From contig NC_066585.1 in assembly GCF_024323335.1 (NCBI RefSeq), positions 184,034,294-184,098,293 on the forward strand: a stretch of DNA of 64,000 nucleotides, given 5' to 3'. A program made the position numbers and the translations under genes. The stretch is from Lathyrus oleraceus. Lineage: Eukaryota; Streptophyta; Magnoliopsida; Fabales; Fabaceae. The notes below the pieces were generated by a model. It was not told the DNA's origin, did no database searches, and saw only the letters and a program-made list of their open reading frames with translations. Shown here piece by piece: positions 1-12,808 of this stretch (positions within the stretch are counted from its first letter, which is position 1; every line of letters begins with the position of its first letter).

Positions 1-516
1 GTTATCAATGTCAGGGAACAATGTTAAACCATAGATGAGCAAGACAAAGATGGCTTCAAAAGCACCCATATTACCAATTTGAGCAAAATTAGTAGCTCTA
101 CCAATAAGAAACTCGGAAGTAAGGCCTTGGATCCCTCCTTTCTTTATCATGTTAGCATCAATCTCGGATTTCTTCAAATGAAGAGTATCACATATGACGT
201 GAGATCTCGGAATCTCCTCCAATCCACTGAAAGGTACCTTGTTAGATACGGGCATACCCAAGAGATAGGCATACTCCTCTAACGTATACATGAGCTGATA
301 ATCCAGAAAAGTGAAGCACCGATAGAGAGGGTCATAAAACTGCACCAAGACACCCAAGAGTCCTTCAACCATATCAGTAGACAATACAAATAAAAGCTTC
401 CCATGATGCTGCTTGAAATCCACAGGATCCACTACAAAGGATGATAGCTTCCTTAATTCTTTCAAGTTAGGACATCTGAAACTATACTTTTTAGTGTTCC
501 TTCATCCACAATCCAT
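1..516 (-). pseudogene. Ogre ORF1 (DUF7745-like / plant mobile domain-like protein), partial, element G
   Basis: From 501 down to 1 the minus strand is one open frame of 167 codons that leaves the window, so it is a 3'-truncated view of a longer ORF. Its translation aligns residue by residue with the ORF1 of element C at 24988-26438: both contain GKLL, a VQFYDPLYRCFTF block, a KGGIQGL block and an IFVLLIYGL block. The family is the ORF1 found upstream of gag in Ogre elements, related to DUF7745 proteins; its function is unknown. The likely start is the ATG at 516-514, whose next codons match those of C, but codon 5 is TGA (504-502) where C has AGA. I therefore call it a pseudogene with a single early nonsense change. 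Confidence 0.8.
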
Positions 517-1345
517 GGTCTGAAAATATTTGTAAATATGACCTAAGTTCCTTGAAATTTTAGTTTTGTGATGAATGCTATGATGTGCATGTATGCATGA
601 ATGCAGCAATCACACACAAGGGATCACACGCAAGGCAAACACAAACAAAGGTCAAGGGATGGATCAAGTCATCATCAAGATCAATCATCCATTTTGGTGG
701 ATTAGAGTTTTCACCCAATCAACACCCAAGTTCGATTGATATTCATGAGATTGATCGGATCAACCAAGAATTAAAGGGTTTGTTGCGAGTCACGAGCATG
801 AAGTAGGGTTAAGAACCATCCCAAAGGAGTTTACTAAGGATAAAAACCTATAGATCATGTTCTAAAAAGTTTCCAGAGTCGTGATCCCATCTATCGGATA
901 CTATAGGTTAGGATGACTTACTCATCAACCCATAGTGTTCTCAAGAGAAACTCGTTTGAGTGTAGTATCGTGTAATAACTATTATCCAGTCTACACTTGA
1001 CCAGTCTCCGCACTACTTCCTAAATAGGACAAGTTAGGGTTAAATATTCTACGGTCCTCAGCTTCTCGGACCCCTAAATCAGAGAAAGTAATGCCTATCC
1101 ACGACTTACTCGTGTGACATCAGTAACTCCAAAGAGGTCTCCGCTGAGTGGGGGATCTCATGTCAACTCTTTCAGGACTACTCCTTCAAAGCCAACATGA
1201 CTATACCACCCTTCTATCTTAGATTGCACTAAAGTTCAGTTTAGAACTTATCTCACTACACAGAGACCACCAAGCACAACAGACAGAAAGTATCACACAT
1301 ATAATATATACACATAAGAAGTAGGTTAAACCCACTAAGGATTAT
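517..1345 (-). other. Leader (5' UTR) of Ogre G
   Basis: This stretch lies between the primer site and ORF1 of G. It has no convincing coding frame. It is recognisably related to the leader of Ogre C (24077-24987): both have a block about twenty bases after the primer site ending in GTGGGTTT, a block around CTTGGTGGTCTC, and a block repeating direction changes around CTCTTGAGAA. The leader is therefore conserved between sub-families, which may reflect packaging or dimerisation signals (inference). Confidence 0.6.
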
Positions 1346-1363
1346 TCCCCAACAGAGTCGCCA
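1346..1363 (-). other. Primer-binding site (tRNA-Arg type), Ogre G
   Basis: The reverse complement reads TGGCGACTCTGTTGGGGA, six bases inside the LTR end. It differs at only two positions from the site of element C (24059-24076). Ogre elements are known to prime minus-strand synthesis from tRNA-Arg, and this 18-mer fits the 3' end of such a tRNA. It fixes the transcription direction of G as right to left. Confidence 0.8.
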
Positions 1364-1369
1364 CTTTTC

Positions 1370-4300
1370 TATAGCGGTAAATTCGTGACCACTGAGCTAT
1401 TGGTTAGCTCAACATCAATAAAACTAGAGTCGCCACCGCCCTTTTATTGTTTCCAAAGGAAAAGGGAAAAGTATGAACAAAACCCAAAGATAAAAAGTTT
1501 TCAAATAAAAAATAATAAAATGTCAGAGATTACAGGTAAGGGGGTTGGTTACACAGAAAGAAGGTATTAACACCCAAAGTATCCTTGGTACTCCTAGAGA
1601 GCCCTTTTTGTGCGTAAGTGTTTTAGATGAAAATATGTTTGATAAAAAAAAGTAGAATGAGGGGATGATAAAAGAATTTCATTAATTATATTTTTGTGTT
1701 TGACAAGACCTTCGGTCTTATGCCTACGTACCAACATAAAAATGAGGGATCAAAACCTCGTAGTTTATGGTAAAAAATTCAAAGAAATGGGTGAATTGAT
1801 TTTAACAAAAGCTTAAAGATCTTTTGTTATCAATGGGAGAATACTCAACCAAACATCCCCCGATAATGAGTGCTTTACAACATTTAAGAGGGATGTCTCC
1901 AACTTGGATTTAACCAATAAGTATGCCACTAACCCTTAATAAATGGAAAGACTTATATTCAAAATCTCATGGAATGGGAGAATTATATCTCAACCAAGGA
2001 TAACTCGAATCTAAATGTTCTCCTTTGAAAAAGTTAAAAGAAAAAGGAATAAAATGTCCAAAAGGATTAGTTGAGATTGTTGATTCTTTTTGTCTTTTGA
2101 AATTAAAGTCAATATGATTAAGTTTACTTACAAGTTTTATTTAAGAAAATATTTTGAAAATCAATGGCATAAGGGCAAAGTTTCTACTCATTAAAACAAG
2201 TCTAAGTTGAAAACAACAATCAAATAAGGTTTTGAAAATGAGGGAGAGATTTTAAAATTAAAGAAGCGGGAGGAGATGAAGGGACTATCTTAGACAAGAT
2301 TTAAAAGTTTAGAGTTGAAAAGATCTAACCAAGGGGAAGCAATCCATAAGACAAGAATGTCAGATAGAAACCCATTTCCTTTGGAATTTTAAGCAATCGA
2401 TAAGCATAATCATCCAAGAAATTAATATGAAGACCAAATGGCATCAAATAAAGATAGCCAAAACATCTAAGCAAGCACTCCAAAACCAAGCAGTCTTCAA
2501 TGTCTTCAAATGTATCATATGAACATTCCTTGACACAGACTTACAGAGACAAGCATCAGGTATAAATAATAAGATCAAAATAACAGTTTGAGCACAGAGG
2601 GTGTTGTTTTAGGATTGTATCAGATGAATGACATTAGCCAAGTCCTTCAAAGCATATGGGTGTTGCCTATTCTAAGTCCAAAAGTTTAGATCCAGTCTCA
2701 GATAGAGGTCCAACAGTCCATCAATGTATTTTTTAGGGTTTTTGTTGTTATTAAGTATTTTAAGGTCCTAAGACCACAAATAAAACAAAACCACAAGCAC
2801 AATATAATACAAGCACAAAGTATGGCTCAAGTGAGCAAAGTGAAAATGACTGAAACATAAACAAGTTGCATGAAATGTAAATGGCAATGAATGATAAAGT
2901 GCATAATTTTAAATTGAATTAAAGTAAATTGCATTAAAATAAGGTCAATGCAAAAGATGTTAGTCAATATTAGTGGAAGTAGAAAATTGTTTTAAGTCAT
3001 TCTTTGGAGAACACTCAACCATCCACTCACAAGCATGAAGATATGAACCAAGACATCATCCATGATAAGGGCTTCAACTTGGATAAATCAACAAGTATGC
3101 CATTAGCTCTCACAAATGAAAAAAAGGTTAAATCTTCACACAATACCATGAGGAATGAGAGACTTGGGACAAATTTAGCTTTATGTTAAGCAATCGTAAT
3201 TGGACTTATATAGAAGTCATAACTATCTGAGGTCGGGCAATAAAAATATTGGTATTAATGCATGTTAGAGACAAGGTATAATTACCCAAGCTCCTAAATC
3301 ATACCATATACAAAAATAAAATGGGATGGACTTATCTCAATCAGGCTCATGTTGATTCATCTGACACAAGGTCATTGGTGAATCAACTAGTATTTGATAT
3401 TTGAGAAGTCATTGGTCAATGAAGGATTGGGGAAGAAGGAGATGAAGATAAGAAGATGAAGTGAAAAGAAATCCCAAATGGATCAAGGGATGAACTTTAT
3501 TTGATCAACACCATCCATTCATTTTGGGGGATGAAGTTCAAACTTCATCAACCCCCTAAATCCAATGGTTTTGATCAAATTGAAGTCCAATTTTCAACCA
3601 AGATCAAGGCCAAACACAAGATGAGTCAACACAAAGTCAATCAAATAGCTCAACAAAATTGTATGCAATTAAACAATTTAATTCCAATTTTTAAATGAAT
3701 GAAAATGCATTTTTAAAGATGGAAAAGGTCAAGGGATTTATCTTAGGTCAAACAAGGTCAAAGGACTTTTGACTAATTTTTTTGGGAATTTTTGAAAGTC
3801 AGAAGTATTTAAAATCAATTAAAAACAAGTCAAAAATCATTTAATTCACTAAAAATATCAAATCCAATCCAAAAAATAATTTTTATTCAGAAAATGGAAG
3901 AGGAAATTATTTGAATTTTTTGGTAAAAGTCCCATAATTTTTGGATTAAAATTGGGTTTATAATGAATTAAATAAGAAAAGGTTATTTAAAATATTAATT
4001 CATAAAATCAGATTAATAAAAAAAATAAGGGCCATCAGATCTCCCTCATTAATTGAGGTGACATATTTGATGGCCACGCGCGTTTCATTCATGGTACACC
4101 CTAGTCAACGCGTATACATCATTGGTAATCAGCATGAAAGGTCAAGATTAAAACATAGGCCAAAGATCATATGGCCTGGATTGATCCAGCGCACCACCGG
4201 AGCCCTAGCTCCGGTCACCCTCGTCGGACTGTCCAACCAAAATGTTCATAGAAATGAAAGATCCATACACTATTTTGAAGAGAAAAATGCCAGGAGTTCG

Positions 4301-6268
4301 AATCTGACCTCCGTTTTCTCTAATTCTCACTATACATAAAGATATGTGTAATTGAAAAATGAGGTATGCAAACTGAGTTGCTTCGATTTGGCCTCAAAGC
4401 AACTCAATCGTGTTGCCTATATTGGTAAGACTTCAGCCAACCAAAAATTAACTCAAAAAGATGGAGAAATGAGAGAGAATTGAAGAAGGAAAATTTGAGA
4501 AATTCCACCTTCGATTTGCAGTGATGAAGCTCGATCTCGATCTCAATCCTCTTGGCCTTGCTTCTCCTTGCTTGCAGGAGATAATTCAAGCGAAAATGGT
4601 TGTGAACCCTTGGAGTTTTAGCTAAAAACAGAAGGTGAACTAAAACTCGATTTCAAATAAATCTTCATGATTGTTCTATCAATGGGAGTTAGGGGATTTA
4701 CAGATCAAAGCTTGGTCAAGGGTCCTTCATTTCTGAGGCAATGGACATGTACTTATAGGCTTATGAATTCCTTTTCACACCAATTGAAAATTTGGCCAAA
4801 AACAGAAACTCGTGTGCATGGGTACATGGGCATGGAATTAGGCCCAAACAATGATGTGATCCATTTCCAATTCGTGCATAATTGATGTTGAAGTCATAAC
4901 ATGGAATCATGCAAAGGTATTTGAAAATTGAGTTCAAAAATTGCCAAAATAAACCATCCAAAGGAACCATGCGCAAGTCCCTCAAATTTGACCCCAAATG
5001 TAATGATCTTGGACTCTTTGGAAATCTAGCATGAAAGGGAACAACTTTGATGTTGGAAATTTTTACATTTGAAGCTTTGATAATGATGAATTTTGGTGTT
5101 GAAGTTGGAGGAACCAAACATACTTGAAAATTTTCTAAGTTAAAAGTCAAATGTCCCATTTTTCCACCTTGAATAACTTTTGCTATGAGCTTTAAATGAC
5201 TTTGGTTCCTTCTAAAAAGTTGTATCTCTATCAATTATATTAAATTTAGTCACAAATTTGACACAATTTGGATATTTCATGATGGAGTTATGGATTTTAG
5301 AAGTTGAGGAAAAATGCATGTTCAATGGTAATGGCCCAAAATGACCTATAATGTTTCCTCATGGTACATGCCCTTGCAAGTGTAATTTGACCTTTCTCAA
5401 AGAATAAAAGTTGGATAAGACACCTTAATATTGATCATGAAATTTGGATCATATTCATATCATAAAAATTGATAAATTTATGGTTCTTGGAAGTTGACCT
5501 ATCTAGAGCATAGACAAAATGACCTATAATCTTTCACCATAAAAAATGACTTTCCAAGAAAAATTAGCTCTTGATGCCAACATTAAATTTGATTGAAATG
5601 TCATAAAGAGTAACTTTGATCTTGGAATCATTTTAATATGACAAACATTGTAGGAGATAGGGTCTACGAAATCCTAGATTTGACCAGTTGACTTTTTTGG
5701 TCAACTTCCTTGAACCAACTTGCAAATTGAGGTTCTTTTGATCTTTGGGGATCATGGATGATAATATATGCTCAAGATGATATTAAATTAAGTATACCAT
5801 GATATTTTTGACTAATTGTTGAAGAAACTTGTTGAGGAAGTCACACAACATATCCAGATGAATTAGGGCTTCTTTGACAAACAAGCTTTAAACCCTTGAT
5901 GAATTCTTGATCAAAATGACAAGTAAAGAACATGGGGATCCATATATAATGCTTAAAACTCAATTGGACCATTGATTTCTTGATACCTTGCATTGAGGGT
6001 CTCAAAACCTAGTTGTGAGCTTGATGAGGCACAGGTGGACACACACACTACCTACAAAGGAAACAAAGATACACTAGACACATTTTTGGTATTTTAGTTA
6101 GTAAAAAAATAAAAATAAAGTATGATACAATCAAATATGCTTGGTAATCTCTCCCAATGAGAACCTAATGAATTAGGGGTGAGAAGGATACCCAAGTGTG
6201 ATCCTAATGCCAATGCCAAGTTGATGAGATGGCATGAGGGATCTTAGGGGTAAAATTGGGGTCTTACA
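1370..6268 (-). repeat. 5' LTR of Ogre G (about 4.9 kb)
   Basis: On the minus strand the repeat starts TGTAAGACCCC at 6268 and ends near CCGCTATA at 1370 (expected CA end apparently mutated to TA). The same termini, TGTAAGACCC and CCGCTACA, bound both LTRs of element C, and 4,899 bp matches their 4,866 bp. Sub-terminal blocks are shared with C and with the solo LTR at 55753-59913. A TATAAGT box on the minus strand at 4757-4751 lies where C has its TATA box, so it may be the promoter. ORFs inside (for example 4761-5234) look spurious: there is no family resemblance and the LTR is non-coding in relatives. Confidence 0.85.
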
Positions 6269-7640
6269 CTACTCCTTTTACATTTGAAACAACTAAGGTT
6301 GTGCCTTAGAAATTCGACATAACTAATATGGATAGGGAGCCTGAAGATGTTGAACGTGAGAAGAGGCCGAAGGATGTTAGTGTCGATGTCACAAACAATA
6401 CGGGAACGAGTAGAATGACCCGTAGTGGTCGAATTTATACTCTCGATTTCAATGTGAACCCTTAAGCACCGACATAGGAAGCTACAATTTCAATTCTTGC
6501 CAATGAATCTAGAGTGGTACGGTAAGGGGTACAGTCAGGTGAAGATGTTGAATTTTTGAAAATGATAAAGAAGAGTGACTACAAGATATTCTATCAGGTG
6601 TATCAAACGCCATTGAAGATATTTATCTTGTCCTTGCTATTGAACTACCAAGATCATAGGGAGACTTTACTCAAAGTTCTTGCCCAAGCTCTTGTTACTT
6701 AAGATATAACGGTTGGCCGATTCAGTAGGGTGGTTGCTAATATCACATATTGAAACACTTTAAGCTTCAGCAATGAAGAGTTGCCTAAGGATGGACATAA
6801 TCACAACCACGACTTACATGTGTCTATAAAATGAAAAAAATATGCTCTAGCTAGAGTGTTAGTTGACATTGTGCCTTCCCTTAATGTCATACCAAAAAGG
6901 GAACTTGCTAAAGTTTCCTACCAAGGATCAAAGATGAAACCCAGTGCACTAGTGGTAACGGCGTTTGATGAGTACAAGAGGATAATAATTGGATAGGTAG
7001 AGCTATTAATCCAAATCGGCCCACATGTATTCCCAATCACTTTTTAAGTCATGAATATTAATCCTGCTTATAGCTATCTTTTGGGACGCCCATGGATACA
7101 TGTTGCTAGGGCAGTGACTTCTACTTTGCACTAGAAAATGAAGTTTGTCATCAAAGACAAGTTCATCATTAATCTCAGGAGAAGAGGATTTCATAGTCAG
7201 TCAAGTCTCCTCTTTTAGATATATTTAGGATGATGAGGATTCCTTGGAAACCTCTTTCCAGGCACTCGAGATAGCCAATTCCACGTTTGTGGAAACGAAT
7301 GACCCTTTTGAGAAGGCCAGTTCGTCATTTGTATCATTGCAGACCGCGAAAACGACAATTGAAAGTGGAGGCCCTACAGGTTGGGGGAAAGTCATTGATA
7401 TCAGCGAGAAGAAGAATCATTTCAGTTTGGGGTATAAGCCTTCTGCTTAGAAAGGAGCCCTGGTCCCTACAAGGGATCACACATGAAGCATCCAAGAAGT
7501 GTTCCTTAGCACATGCTTTGTCCATGGAGATCGAGTTAGTTCCATTGAAGATAACATTGTGGATGAAGAAATGTCAAATCTTGTATACCGGTGTGAAGCA
7601 ACCTTGACAAATTATGAGGCATTTCAGATTCCAAAAGTCT
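6269..7640 (+). pseudogene. Ogre gag-pro remnant (protease region), element H
   Basis: The translation follows the pro region of Ogre C (28608-30058) throughout: a block ending in VVANIT, a block ALARVLVDIVPSLNVIPK, a block YSYLLGRPWIH, then the acidic C-terminal tail region at about 7244-7640. In C the catalytic triplet is DTG (LVDTGSS); here the same position reads DIV, so the aspartic protease is inactive even apart from the many in-frame stops. The first 6269-6540 is the variable linker between the zinc finger and protease. Confidence 0.8.
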
Positions 7641-7892
7641 TTCCCGTGTCAAATAATTATATTTTCCTTTATTTTTCAAATCTTTACATCTGCCTAAGGC
7701 TAATGGATCATTGTAGGGCCACTTTAAATTTCAAAATATCATTATGATAAATAAAAGGAATTTTGTTCATTTCTTATCATTTATTTAGTGTTTTTCTTTT
7801 CAGAAAATGGAAACCTTTTTAAAAACTACAAAATATTTTTATTTCATTTGCATTTTAATTTCCACTTTTCTAAAAGTAATCGTTCAAAAACA
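7641..7892 (+). other. Probable Ogre intron remnant, element H
   Basis: Coding similarity to Ogre C stops near 7640 and resumes just after an acceptor-like CATGCAG at 7886-7892. In C the same position is an intron with acceptor TATGCAG. The interval is T-rich and non-coding. The donor is not obvious, so the left boundary is approximate. Confidence 0.5.
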
Positions 7893-10460
7893 TGCAGAAT
7901 AGTCAATAAACCAGTTCAATCTGATGACCCTACTACTTCCTATAACTTTGAACTCTTTATTTACCAAGCAGAAGAAGAAAGCGAGGAAGATTGTGACATC
8001 CCTGAAGAAATGGCAAGGCTGCTCAAGCACAAGTCCAAAGCCCTTCAGCCACATCAAGAGTCAGAGGAGACGATCAACCTCGGAAAAGAGGAAGAGAAGA
8101 AAGAGGTTAAAATTAGGACCACACTTGAGGAAAACATTAAGGAAAGATTGACCAAGCTGATACAAGAGTATGTGTATGTATTCGCATGGTCATACCAGGA
8201 TATGCCAGATCTAGACACTTGCATTGTTGTGCATAAATTGTCAGTTCATCCAGACTGCTCGCTAGTGAAGCAAAAGCTCCGAAGAACAAGACCCGACATG
8301 GCTCTGAAGATTTATGAAGAGGTCAAATACCAATTTGATGTTGGTTTCCTAGAAATTTGAAGTACCCTCAACGGGTGGCTAACATTGTGCATGTTCCCAA
8401 GAAGAATGGCAAGGTCAGAATGTGTGTCGATTATAGGGATTTAAACAAAGATAATCTAAAGGACAACTTCCCTATGTCACACATTAACACTCTGGTAGAC
8501 AACACAGCTAAGTTTGTTGTCTTCTCCTTCATGGATGGATTCTCATGTTATAATCAGATCAAGATGGCTCCACAAAATATGGAAAATCCCACGTTCATTA
8601 CCCCTTAAGGAACATTTTGTTATAAGGTTATGTCTTTGGTCTCAAGAAAGCAGAGGCAACATACCAGAGAGCGATGGTCACCATTTTCCATGATATGATT
8701 CACAAGGAAATTGAGGTTTATGTTGATGATATGATCGTTAAATCTCAAAGTGAAGAGGATCATATAAACCACTTGCATAAGATATTTGAGCATCTCCAAA
8801 AATTCCGACTATGATTAAACCCTACGAAATACGCTTTTGGTGTTCAATCAGGAAAGTTGCTTGGCTTCATCGTTAGCCAACGAGGAATGGAGGTAGATCC
8901 AGACAAAGTCAGAGCAATATAAGACATATTTGCTCCATGTACAGAAAGAGAAGTCAGAGGTTTCCTCGGATGATTGAACTACATCTCTAGATTTATCTCT
9001 TATATGACTGCTATGTGTGAGCCAATATTCAAGTTACTTTGAAAAGATCAAGCAATTGAATAAACTCTGACTTCCAAAAAGCTTTCGAGAAAATCAGAGA
9101 TTATCTACAAGAGCCTCCTATTCTTATTCCACTTGTTCAGGGGAAGCCACTCTTTATGTATGTGATTGTGCTTGAAGAGTTAATGGGATGTGTGTTGGGG
9201 CAACACAATCAAACCGGTCAAAAAAACCATGACATATACTATCTGAGCAAGAAGTTTACCAATGTGAAACCCGATATTCATTCTTAGATAAAACTTGTTG
9301 CGCTTTAGCATGGGTCGCTCTTCATCTGAGGCAGTATATGATTTATCATACTATTTTATTGATCTCAAAAATGGATCCAATAAAGTACATCTTTGAAAAG
9401 CCCGTCCTAACCAGAAGACTCGCGTGTTGGCAGATGCTACTATCTAAGTATGACATCTAGTATGTACCCCAAAAAGCTGTCAAAGGAAGTGTGTTGTCTG
9501 ACTACCATACACACCATCCAGTTGAAGATTACCAACCACTGAAATTTGACTTCCCCGATGAATATATTATGGCAGTAAAGGATTATAAAACCCCAGGACC
9601 TGAAGAAGGACCCGAACCCGGATCACGATGGAAGATCATGTTCAGTGGTTCATCCAATTACACGAGGCATGGAATGGGAATTGTTTTGATGAATCCAAAT
9701 GGTAGTTATACTCCTTTCACAACAAGGTTGTGCTTTGATTGCACAAACAATATAGCGGAATATGAGGGGTGCATCCTGGGTATTGAAGACACAATTGACC
9801 TTTGAATCAAAATCCTTGAGGTATATGAATACTCAACTTTGGTAATTTATCAAATCAAAGGCAAATAGGAAACCCGCGATGCCAAGTTGATTCTGTATCA
9901 TGTTTATGTCATGGAGTTGATAAATTAATTTGATGATATCACCTTCTATCATGTCCCAAGCACAAAAAGTCAAGTAGCTGACGCTCTAGTTATGTTAGCA
10001 TCAACGTACCAGGTCAGGTTCTACAATGATGCACCTCTCATCCATATAGAGTAGAAAGTTGAGTCAACCTACGGTTAACTGGTTGAAGAAGAGGCTGATG
10101 GTAATCCTTGGTTTCACGACATCAAATGCTATTTGAAAAACCAGGAGTATCCAACAATTTGAAGAAATTAGCATCCAAATTCTTCCTGAGCAATGATGTA
10201 CTATACAAGAGAAACCACAACATGGTTCTGCTCAGATGCATGGATAGACATGAAGCAGACTTGTTGATCAAAGAGATTCATTAGGGATCCTTTGGAACCC
10301 ATGCTAATGGGCATGCCATGGCCAAAAAGATCTTAAGGGCTGGTTATTACTGGTTGATCATGGAGTCTAACTATTTCAACTATGCTAGAAAATGCCAAAA
10401 GTGTCAAACTTATGCTGACAAAGTGCATGTTCCGCCAATGCTGCTAAATATTTTGACTTC
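7893..10460 (+). pseudogene. Ogre pol remnant (RT, RNase H, integrase N-terminus), element H
   Basis: After the presumed splice acceptor the frame encodes the acidic linker and RT start (to 8360), then shifts. RT fingers and palm follow at 8357-8608 (MCVDYRDLN, FMDGFS) and the YVDDM catalytic block at about 8717. RNase H lies at about 9600-10010 with a recognisable NNIAEYEGC block. The integrase zinc-binding region (HEAD ... HANGH ... CQKC) is at about 10246-10410. At least ten stops and several frameshifts interrupt it. The sequence ends abruptly 20 codons after the zinc motif, at the edge of LTR I, so the catalytic core of integrase is missing. Confidence 0.85.
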
Positions 10461-12805
10461 TGATGGGTAATTTCCGTAAGTATACGGAGTGTATCAGAGT
10501 AATATAAAAGTTTATCGAACCCACAAATACCTAATGGCCAATCTATCATTTTCTCTTGCTACGATGTTTATCTAAGGCGATCATAAAAGGGTTGGAATAA
10601 GAATAACAAAGTGAAAATAATAAACTTGAATAAATTTAGAAATGAAATATCGGAATATGGCTCTCATCGATCAATAATACTCTTATTATTCCTAAGTAGA
10701 ACTACTTACGGGGCAATGTTTTCTTCCTTGAAAAAGAATCAATTAAAAAGGAATTGTCGCTCTCACGTATTTGGAATTGGGCTTTACTCTCTAAATTATA
10801 GTGTCCGCTCCCGCGTGTCCGGTGCGTTTTGTGTTAAAGTAGTGAAAACCTTTTTCTTGAAACTATATTTATTACTTAGTTAAAAACTGGTTTTGGTTGG
10901 AAAGTTTGACTTTAAAGGGTTCTCGACTTTCGCTCAGATAACCGGATTCTAAACTTATAAACATGTCCGAAAATAGTTTTAAAATCACTTTCTAGAAATA
11001 TCAACTTCTCCTAATTAATTAAGAAAGTGCTCTCGTGGTGTTTATTAATCAAAAACTCAACAACTCTATCTTAGGTACCAGATGGCTTTCGATCTTACAC
11101 GACGTATCTACGGTCGTACTCTCGTAGTAACCTAACCAATTTAATTTTATAAAAATTGAGATAAAAAACAAAACAGCCCTGATAGTAATCCTAAAGAAAT
11201 AACAGAGTGAGTACCGTCGAATTGATGGTCCTCACATTCCAGCACTAGTAGATTAGCTAGACATGGTCATAGTAAACAATAAAGCGATGGATTGAAGATT
11301 ATAATTAAACATAACAGGCGATTAAAATTATGAACGTGCATGTGGAATAAATTAAACTTCGAAATTAAAGTAAGGCAAGAAAATAACAAGCATGTAAAGT
11401 ACATAAGAAAAAGAAATAAATAAAACTGATGATAATAAGTAAACAGACAAAAGAAATAAATAATTCTGATAATAATAAGAACCTGCTCCAAACGGAGTCT
11501 TGAATCTGGTACATGAATAAATCGAAGAAAAAACTTGAATGGGAAAGTAAATGCTGGCAAGATAAAATTAAATATGCTCCAAAATAAAGTGATCCAAACT
11601 CAATAACAACCACAATGCAATAACCCTTCGATGTGAAGAATTAAAGCTCTCGAAAATATGAATATATGGCTTAAGTTGTACTAAGCTTGGATATTCTCAA
11701 ATGTGACTTTCAACCTATATTTATAGTGTTACAAAGCCCTGAAAACCAAGTCAATGATTGCTAAATTCGTGTGAGAGAAGAAAAAAAAAAGGGAAACTGG
11801 GGAAGAATGCTTCAACCATTTGACTGCTTCGCTTTTATAGGGGATGTCGATCGCCATACCCCCTATGTTGAACGACACCTTCACAAAACATGAAGACTTG
11901 GTCATAGAACAATTTCTAAAACTAATCTTAAAAAATTGAAATAATCAACCAAATTAAAATAAAAAACAAGTAAAAATAATTTTGACATCCAAAATTAATT
12001 AAGAATCAACTTGAAAATCCAATTATAATTAATATCAATTACAATTAATTAGAAACCATTTAGAACCAATTTGGTATTAAAATCAATTTAAAGAATCTAA
12101 AATTCATTTGAAGTTTGAATTGTTTGAAATTAAAATCAATTGAAAATTAAATTGAAATTCCACCAATAATTTGAAATTAAAAATTAATTAAAATCAAATT
12201 GAAAATAAGACGTCAATTAAGATAAATTGAAAAAAAATCAAAAATCCAATTAAAATCAATTGAAAGTTGGTTTAAAATTAGAAACCATTTTAAAATTAAA
12301 AGCACCATGATCGAAAAGGTTTAGATAATGATTGATGTCACTAAAGTCGAGACAACATGGGCTTAGGAATGGATAGTTGACTTTGGTCAACTGGTTGACC
12401 AAAAAGTTAACAATTGATCTTAGTCAACTAAGAGGCATGAATTAGGGACTTCTTGTGTAAAATGGGCTAGTAACAAATGCACTAAAGACTTGAATCAAAG
12501 ACCAAGGATCAATGATTTTAACCCTGAACCAAATGACATCCCAAACAAGAAGACATGTAAACCAAAAGTCGTTTCCCCAATGAATTAGGGTTTCACATAT
12601 ACTCAGGGTGAAATGAATACCCAAAGTTAAGAACTAGGATTTTTAATCCATATAATGAGCAATCCTCAATCAATAGATTTGAATCTATAGATTGACCAAT
12701 GCTAGTATGGATGCATATGAATGAAGCATGAATATGTGCAGATGAATCTCAAGTCATGGGTCAGATGAAAAGTGAAAAGGGGAGGGAAAATTTTGGGGTA
12801 CAACA
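10461..12805 (-). repeat. LTR I, minus strand, probably Ty3/gypsy; no matching TSD
   Basis: On the minus strand this 2,345-bp block begins TGTTGTACCCC (12805) and ends ATTACCCATCA (10461), a TG...CA unit. Its 3' end (reverse complement of the block with CGAACCCACA at about 10520) is of a type seen just before tRNA-Asp primer sites in plant gypsy elements. A TATAAAA box on the minus strand at 11839-11833 supports LTR identity. The flanking pentamers (ACTTC left, CCACT right) do not match and the flanks are two different elements (Ogre H left, copia A right). It is therefore an LTR at a rearranged junction, not a clean solo LTR. Family assignment is tentative. Confidence 0.6.
11926..12310. repeat. 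AT-rich low-complexity tract inside LTR I
   Basis: This part of LTR I is a degenerate run of AAATTGAAAT / AAAATCAATT-like units with almost no G or C. It has no ORF and no exact period. It probably grew by slippage. Confidence 0.6.
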
Positions 12806-12808
12806 CCA

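Larger units (their letters stand above)
1..6268 (-). mobile_element. Ogre-type Ty3/gypsy retrotransposon G (5' part, enters from left edge)
   Basis: Read right to left, this segment holds a 5' LTR (6268-1370), a tRNA-Arg-type primer site (1363-1346), a leader, and the start of an ORF1 running off the left window edge. That order is diagnostic of Ogre elements of the Tat lineage. The body (gag, pol, 3' LTR) must lie outside the window. The right flank at 6269 is gag-pro coding sequence of an older plus-strand Ogre (H), so G is a later insertion. The 5 bp after the LTR, CTACT (6269-6273), are one half of the expected target-site duplication; the other half is out of view. Confidence 0.88.
6269..10460 (+). 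mobile_element. Old decayed Ogre fragment H (gag-pro end to integrase start)
   Basis: Three-frame reading recovers the C-terminal part of gag-pro, an intron-like gap, RT, RNase H and the zinc-binding start of integrase in the same order as in Ogre C. There are more than fifteen stops and several frameshifts, so it is far more decayed than C. Its left side is cut by the LTR of G and its right side by LTR I inside integrase. Neither LTR of H is in view. Confidence 0.88.

Noticed and set aside
4761..5234. 157-codon minus-strand ORF inside the LTR of G
   Set aside because: No family resemblance, not conserved in frame in LTRs of C or E; LTRs of Ogre are non-coding.
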